Below, in pieces: positions 57,367 through 64,000 of a DNA stretch of 64,000 nucleotides. Source of the stretch: Vermamoeba vermiformis. Lineage: Eukaryota; Tubulinea; Echinamoebida. The DNA is taken from positions 1-64,000 of the forward strand of contig JBEWZL010000270.1 of assembly GCA_045837725.1 (NCBI GenBank), in the 5' to 3' direction. Position numbers and translations under genes: made by a program. How positions within the stretch are numbered: position 1 is the first letter of the stretch; each line of letters begins with the position of its first letter. The notes beneath the pieces are model-generated. The model worked only from the letters and a program-made list of their open reading frames with translations, had not been told where the DNA came from and made no database searches.

Positions 57367-59584
57367 TTATTTGCGAGCTTTCAAACGATTTTTCTTCTCC
57401 TCGTGGAACTCTTTTGTGTCGCAAAATACTCGTTGACGATGCGAACTGTTCTTTTCATGAACCAAAAACTTGTCGTACAGCGCTTGTTCTTGCGGCAACA
57501 CGAACAGTTCGGAAGCACGTGACAGCAGTTTGTCGTAAACCGAGTGCGTGACTGAGATAAAAACGTTAACCAAATATAGTAATAAGAATAGCCATGACTT
57601 ACAGTTGCTTTTGTCGAGGTCTTGTACTGACTCGTTGACAACTTTGTTAATTTTTCCGCTGGCCACGAATGATTTTCCGCTCATCAAAACGACTTTACCA
57701 TCGTAGTGCTTTTCAAATGGTGAATTTGTTGCTTTTTTTAGAGGAAATTCTTCTCGTATGACAATGATCGCAGTTGCCTTATTTAGAAGTGTTCTTGGGA
57801 TTCGCTTGATTCCTTGAGCAGCTTCTTTTTGCCGTGCAATCTTGTCACTTCCATTTACATCCATTTCCATATTTGGTAATTTGATCTTGCGACTCTGATT
57901 CTCATCTTCGAACACGTGCAGAACAAAACAACTGAATTTCATGCCGCTGTAATACAGACTGAAGTATCTGTTGGGACCGAACTTGTGCGGTGCAAATATT
58001 GATAACTCCGCTCTGAACGCTACAGTCTTGTAAAGCGAAACATAAATATTGTAGTCCAGCCCCGACTCTCCGTAGCCTTTGAACCGTCGCATTTCAGTAC
58101 GGTTAAACGTTCTGGTGTTACTGCCGACAACTTGACCTGAAATAACACTAAGAATAGCTTTACATAACACTAAATCTGTCCTTACCAGGCTTGGCTTCCT
58201 CCACCATCATGTGTCTGGACTCTATTGACCGGTGTTGTACCGCCAATACTTTGCCTGGCTGTATCATCCCTATCACTCCTAGCGTCATGGTGCCACCTGG
58301 AAAATGAAAAAAACCGACGTTTAGTTCAAATGCATTACGAGTTCAAAAAAAGCACTGTGCACTGAGATCATTATCAGATTATTTCAATTTTGCAGTTCAA
58401 AAAAACATTGTGCACTAAGATCATTAATTTGATTTTTTCTGACTTACTCAACACTCTGCCAGCAAACACCGCACCAATGCCAGGAATGTAGTACTTCTGG
58501 TACACTTGGAATCTCATTTTGGCTTTGCAGAGCAAGTCATATGCGACTGGATCTGTGCGTGCATTGCGATGAAAGTTGATGAACAAGTCACTGAGACTCG
58601 GACCAGTGTACCAACTGAACTTGGGCAAGTCAGTGCGAGTGTTGGTGCCAGTGAGTGCATTGACTGGTGCGAAGTGAACACGTGTCATGTCGAGACCGAG
58701 CGCACGTAACAAAGTTGACACGTGTTGCTTGACCTTTTCGTACGCTACAAGAATAAAGATCAGTATTAAGTTATCTTAACGAGTTAATAACATGATTATT
58801 CAAAAAGCTCAACACGCACCCTCTGGCTCCAGGTGAGGTGCCATTTCCAAGATGTTGACAGCAACGATCACGTGATTCGATGCGTTGATCAAGTGGCACG
58901 TGCTCAATACAAGGTCTTTCAAGTCTTCTTCTTGTTTGTTCGAAAGCACATCCGTGTTGACAACGAGCAACGGTAGATCGCACTAAAAATCACCAGATGG
59001 ATTAACGCATTTATAGGAATAAATTTGTGGCTAGAACTTACGGGTGATGCATGTTTCAACACTTCTCTGCGCTCATTCGGAGCTCCAGGAGTATTCAACA
59101 ACGTTACTTGAAATGTCGGCATGACGCATGTATTCGTCGTTGTGTGCTGCGCTTGTCGCGTGTAATCACTCGAGTATGATAAAATAGCAGTTAAACATGA
59201 TTTTCCTGATTTTAAAGGCATTAATAACGTGGTTCAGACAACTTTTGTTGGATTTAGTTTTACCCGCTCTTTCTGGACCGATTACGAGGGCATAAATATG
59301 GTCAGGATTGTGCATTAATTTTCGTATTTGCTCTATATAATTCGTGGCTAAATTATTGAGCTTTTTGCTAACGAGGGAAGCCTGAAAGAGTGACAACGGA
59401 TCCAAGAACGAGCAGATGAGGCCAACCAGCTATTAGAATAAATAAAAATTACTTAATTAATTCTAGTTCTAATTTATTTTAATCCGATGGATAAATTAAT
59501 AGGATCTTTGGGTGCAAGACTAAAATTTAAAGTTACCTCTTGTGGTATCGCTAGTGTAAAATCTACGGGTTGATTGTACTCCAT
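57367..59584 (-). CDS. F-box fused to diverged eEF1A-like GTPase (tandem copy 2)
   Basis: ATG 59584 (MEYNQPVDFTLAIPQE). Same layout as copy 1: F-box (FLDPLSLFQASLVSKKLNNL), P-loop GPERAGKS, LNTPGAPN at the switch II position, VNILEM at the G4 position (base-recognition Asp replaced by Glu), WYTGPSLSDLF, GIGAVFAGRVLGGTMTLG and the domain 3 landmark. Long blocks are nearly identical to copy 1 in DNA, mainly the domain 3 and C-terminal exons (about 57420-57530 and 57650-58020), while the N-terminal third differs more. That pattern suggests duplication followed by gene conversion in the 3' part. Copy 2 ends at 57367 in a Lys-rich tail (RLKARK). Confidence 0.78.
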
Positions 59585-59987
59585 ATTAAAAATAATGGGA
59601 TAGAATGATGCGGCTGTACTGCGTTGTGTTGTTTCTAAGCTGACAGAAAGAATAAACAATTGCCAGCTTCGAAGCTATTTTCTTTTTAAAACAGGACGGT
59701 CCTGTTTGAACCAACAGGACCTCACGCTCCACACATGGTTATTTTTGTGCGCAAAGTGACATATTGATATCGATCGAAGCCAAAATCACAAATTAGAATT
59801 GTTACTTCTTCGGTTTCAACGTCTGCTGGACGGCGTTCCCTGAGATGGAACGATTTAGCGCGGTGCTCGTTCTTGTTTCATCCAAAGGCAACTAACTTTA
59901 TTTTGGAAGAAATTATACAACGAAAATAAAATAAAATAATAATTTACAGCGAGTAGGCACGCGATCTAGAGATCCGTTCCTGGCCTC
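59585..59987. other. Intergenic gap with no clear gene
   Basis: 403 bp between the start of F-box/GTPase copy 2 and the 3' end of the rhomboid gene. It contains short GC-containing inverted pieces (such as GGTCCTG near 59700-59720) but no convincing ORF or RNA gene. Confidence 0.45.
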
Positions 59988-62857
59988 TTATTGGTTACAA
60001 GAAGGAATAAAAGGCAAGCAAGACAAATATCTGCAATTAGGACACCAGTGGTTGATAGGAGGCAATCCCTAATAAAAAAATTGCTCGTTAGAATTTTGAA
60101 CCACATCCAAATGTTGTCGGCCAAAAATCATCTCATTATAATTATATAATTGTCGTGTAGTGCATGCCATATGGTATCACTTACCGAATAGAACACTACG
60201 TATGGTACAATGAATACAGCAAGCATAATTGGTGTGACAACCAACACTTGGATCAAACGAGCCTTGCGATTGAACTTTCCAATGTGCATTGCTGGAATGA
60301 ATACGATACCACTGAGAATACCCATAATGAATCTACAATATTAAATACATTAATACATATCGACTAAGGTATTGTTCAATCATCCATTGGGAGGATAGAT
60401 CCGAAACCGAAAAAATAAACTCGATTGTAATGGAGCCATTATTGTAACAAGGCAATTCCTGTAAATACATACCCTCCAAGATGACAGTAGTTATCTACAC
60501 CAGGCATCAGACCCATTGCAAATGACACGAGCAAACCAACTATCATGATAATCAAACTGCGCTTAGGATTCGGCACTGCTTTCCAATTCTTCAACAAATC
60601 AACGAGCAACACTCCGTAGAAGCCGAATAGAGCTCTAATATATGAAAATAAACTTATTAAAAGCCGTACAAAAAAATTAATCAGGTTTTCACCTCCACAT
60701 CCGGAAGCTAAATTTCAAAGAGGTGAAATTTTCTACTGATCTCGATGTTATATTATAACCTTTTGGTCTAAACTTACCCAGAAGCACCGACTGAGACAGT
60801 TCCAGGCAAGAAAATAGCGGAGAAAATGTTTCCGAAAGCACCGCTCAACATGTAGACTGGCCACACGCGGAACGAGCCGTGCAAGCGCTCTAATTTGAGA
60901 CCAACGAAGATTTGCGTGAGTAAATTCATCGCAATGTGCACAAAGCCGGAGTGCAAGAACATCGCCGTGATGAATCGCCACCATTGGTTCTTGTAGATAA
61001 TGTCGGGGTTGAATCGACCGCCAGTAACTGTAACACAGTATTATTATTAATATATGACAACTAATAACAATCAAAGGGCAAGATGGTATGGAAAATTTCG
61101 CGTAGATCAGCAGATCTCAGCATTTGCTCAACAATTTGTATGACGCTATATCGATCACCCGTATATATTATATGCCCTATCCAACGACTTCTCCAACAAT
61201 ATGATCTAATAGTGCATGTACGTACCGATCAGAATGTAAGCAGGAGGTCCCAACATCGGGTTGGACGCGGGTGCTTCAAATCCACCGAGCACGAGTTCCC
61301 AAATCAACAACATGACGTTGATTGCTGACACGACCACGGTGAAGTACGGCGAGCGATTGTTCATCACAATTGGCGGCAACTTTTTCTTGGGCTTGTGACC
61401 CTTTTTCACTGTAAACGAACGTGTCAAACAACATTGGAGATTACATCATATTAATGCTTATTGATATAATTCGCTTAAATCACCGATTAATTAATAACAT
61501 AAGCGCAAATACCGCGAAAAAAATTCGGTTTCGTAGCGAGATCTTTTTGAGTATGGTATGACTGACATAATTACGAGCCAATCATACAGACATTATTAAT
61601 CGATATAAATTTAAGCCTATTATCTGAATATAAATGTCACGTACTGTTAGCTTGAGCTGAGGCCACTGTGCGTTGTTCTTGTTTGCGTGGCCGACCACGA
61701 CCTCTGCCATGACCTTTGCCTCTGTAATGATACAAATATGTTAACAACGTGCATATTATAGTGCATATATGTCGTTAATAAGGGACTTACTGATATTGGC
61801 TGCGCTGTGTCGTGTCAATAACAACGGCTCGGGTAATCCTTAAAAATAGTTCACAATTAGAATTCGAATCAGGGAACTAAAGTTTCGGGAATTTGATCAA
61901 ATTTGCTACAATGCATTGGACTATTATAGAAATTTTTAAGATTAAATTTGGGAGTTGGTCATGAAACTCCGCAAAAATAGATCTGGCGAGATAAAAATTG
62001 CAAATTCGAATAGTGTAAATCTATGCTTACTCAGGGAATAACGGCATATCAGCTGTGCTTGCGTTCACAACAAATGAGTCATTTCGTCCGTGCTTTGGAG
62101 TTAGATTTGACTGAGCGATCTCAAGATTCGTTGGGGACTAAATAAAACGCCATTAATATAAGCCCTTATATTTGAATAGGTCATTATAATAATATGAAGA
62201 TCTTGATTAAACTCCAAGGTCTGAAATGCGAAGTTTGTGTGATCAGTAAACATTAGAAATATCGCTTTGGACTCGCTTTAAAATTTAAATATGTTATATT
62301 AATATTAGCTTTTTGTCATGCCTCAATATTACATAAAATCTACGATATTAAAGAATTAAAATTGAAGCAAATTTCGAAACGTTAATTAACTAAAAATATT
62401 AATCCGCTGTAATACTTACTAAAGCTAAGAAAGAGTCCATACGCTTTGCAGTTAGATGTAACGATGATGGTGAAGTCGTAGAAGGTGCTAAAATTGAATT
62501 TGTATTTGAGATTGGTTGATCAGCGTGACCATTCATGTGGCCGTTAATGGGCTCCTTCGTCATCTCCACTTCATCGCTATTTAATGATCCTTCGAGCTCT
62601 TCCAAACTCTCATCATCACTGCTGCTTCCTTCCTCAGATTCAGATTCGGGTTCTTCGTCCTTGATCTCGAAGAAGCTTGCAGTGTTAGCGGGCTGCTTCT
62701 CATTAGTGCCTAAGAACGAGTCTACTGAATGCAATATATGCGTAGAAACTCTTTTAAGCAAGCTGGGAGCTTTTGAGGGTTTTTCAGGGCTTTCATCTCC
62801 AGCTGGAGCTTGATAAGCCGAGTAGGGATTTCCGCCGCCCGCTTGCCAATTGCTCAT
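59988..62857 (-). CDS. Rhomboid family intramembrane serine protease with long cytosolic N-terminus
   Basis: ATG 62857 (MSNWQAGGGNPYSAYQAPAG). The first 150 residues are Ser/Glu-rich, disordered and acidic. An Arg/Gly-rich stretch (GKGHGRGRGRPRKQ) and a Lys-rich stretch (MKKGHKPKKK) follow before the first helix. The rhomboid core then reads NQWWRFITAMFLHSGFVHI with AMNLL, the catalytic-serine site GASGALFG split by an intron at GG|A, and the catalytic-histidine site DNYCHLGGF. Six or seven helices are present. The stop is at 59988-59990. Both catalytic residues are intact, so it should be an active protease. In amoebae, rhomboids cut surface adhesins and are linked to motility and uptake; the substrate here is unknown. 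Confidence 0.88.
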
Positions 62858-63162
62858 TCTCTTCGACACTTATTAATCTCTTGTCGATGAGACGTGGTCG
62901 TGCGTTGGTTTGGGACGTAAAATTAAATTTAGAAAATTATCCAACGGAATTATTTCCGATAATTCACATTAGTGCTGAGCAATTACGCTCCATATAAACT
63001 TCATACCGATTTAGAAGACTTTATTTCTTCTGTTGTTTATAAGATGCCCCTATCTAACGTGCAATAGTTTTATTTACATTCGAAAAATAAATAGTGGAGG
63101 CGTGGATGGAAGGTATTTACAAATAAATAGTCCTATCTGCTATGTGTACTATAATATATTAT
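62858..63162. other. Intergenic gap between rhomboid promoter and TLDc gene 3' end
   Basis: 305 bp of AT-rich DNA, no exon seen. Both flanking genes are on the minus strand. Confidence 0.45.
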
Positions 63163-64000
63163 TAGGACTTATCAATAAAAGTCCAAATTTCAATCACAGA
63201 GATCGAGAAGTGTTCTTTGGATGCAAGAGGTCGATTCAAGAACGTGTCTGTGAGCTCTGATGTGCCTTTATGGAGTTCCTTGTCGACGTATAATCCATAT
63301 TTACTAAGCAAATGAATAACCGTTAGAAAACACAGCCAAAACTACGGATGTGGATCGCGATCACGTACCCAGCTTTTCCGCCACCAAATGCGAAGAACTC
63401 GTCATTAGAAATATGGAAAAAATCGTTTTGCTTCGTCCAATAATAAACATGCGCCGTTGGCTCGAGACTGAACAAGAAGTTTTCGCCTAATCCGTAGAAC
63501 GAATCTGACTTCTTCCATTCTTCAGTAATGTAAGCTCCGAAAACCTATTATATGGTATTAATGCATATAATGTGCGATCACAATAACATATGGACGATCT
63601 GTGTCGTGGATGTGGATCCTGTACTACTTACGTAACCACCAGTGTCTCTAATTAACAATACAGTTGGACTTTTTCCTTCGACTTTTCTATAAAAAGTCGC
63701 AAGACTTGCGCCATGAACTGCATCGCTGTACACTAACGACCAATCTTTGATCTTCAACCTGAACGGCAAATAGCGCCAGATCTGCGCGATGAATGCAATT
63801 AGTACCATATTTTAATATATTATTACACTACACTTACTTGGCTGAGATTATTAGGGCTCAATATCTTGGAGTCTCCGTGGAGCTTTGGCTTCAACTCTTC
63901 GTACGGCAATCGACCTGCCTCACTCTCGCTATGATTAATGTGTTAGTAATTATTGTACAACGTTAATAGCACCACACTATTACTATCAATGGTTTGCTCT
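63163..64000 (-). CDS. TLDc-domain protein (3' part; 5' end outside the window)
   Basis: Four exons cover most of a TLDc domain. In order they show WSLVYSDAVHGASLATFYRK, LLIRDTGGYV, FGAYITEEWKKSDSFYGLGENFLFS after an intron, FFAFGGGKAG, then LYVDKELHKGTSEL and FLNRPLASKEHFSI, ending with WTFIDKS and stop at 63163. These match the OXR1/NCOA7/TLDC1 landmarks (LVYStalHG.Sl.tlYR, FYGtGE.FLF, FafGGG, DL..G.S). TLDc proteins bind the vacuolar ATPase and are linked to oxidative-stress resistance. N-terminal domains, if any, lie beyond the edge. Confidence 0.85.

Overview
The window is eukaryotic nuclear DNA. Nearly every gene is broken by short introns, mostly 45-60 nt, with GTAAG donors and (T)TAG or CAG acceptors. 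Genes are tightly packed on both strands with intergenic gaps of 75-800 bp. The gene set includes a kelch/EGF receptor kinase with a tyrosine-kinase-type loop, an alsin homologue, KH/ankyrin and DC1-like proteins, many leucine-rich-repeat (LRR) and F-box proteins, and a Crinkler-like NTPase/nuclease. It best fits a free-living amoeba (Amoebozoa) of moderate GC content. The species is not identified and this assignment is inference.

Layout. 1-3.2 kb (-): the 5' part of a GC-rich gene with a possible ParB/sulfiredoxin-like motif, different in composition from the rest and flanked by hairpin repeats (3.06-3.87 kb). 3.9-12.6 kb (-): two large many-exon genes of unknown function. 12.6-14.3 kb: a non-coding island with inverted repeats and a tandem array of seven perfect or near-perfect palindromes. 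14.3-16.7 kb (-): F-box/LRR protein. 16.9-18.5 kb (-): ankyrin-KH protein. 18.9-22.2 kb (+): kelch-EGF-TM-kinase receptor. 22.3-22.9 kb (-): small multi-pass membrane protein. 23.7-26.6 kb (-): Crinkler-like protein. 27.2-33.9 kb (-): alsin-like RCC1-DH-PH-MORN-VPS9 gene carrying a complete intronless Hsp20 gene in one intron on the opposite strand. 34.4-37.2 kb (-): Q/P-rich protein. 37.7-39.2 kb (-): mitochondrial FUN14 protein. 39.4-40.0 kb (-): coiled-coil protein. 40.3-41.1 kb (+): LRR protein.

41.3-54.7 kb (+) holds four paralogous LRR proteins with an F-box-like motif at the C-terminus. Between them lie an ICMT-like membrane methyltransferase (-), a probable GPI-anchored surface protein (-) and a DC1-like/PGQY-rich protein (+). 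54.7-59.6 kb (-) is a tandem duplicate pair of a striking fusion: an N-terminal F-box joined to a diverged eEF1A-like GTPase. 60.0-62.9 kb (-): rhomboid protease. 63.2 kb to the end (-): TLDc-domain protein, cut by the window edge.

The strongest candidates for an undescribed system are the F-box-GTPase pair and the neighbouring LRR/C-terminal-F-box family. Seven genes in one window carry F-box-like motifs, which suggests a local expansion of ubiquitin-ligase substrate receptors. Exon joins were made by eye; unresolved joins are stated in the entries.
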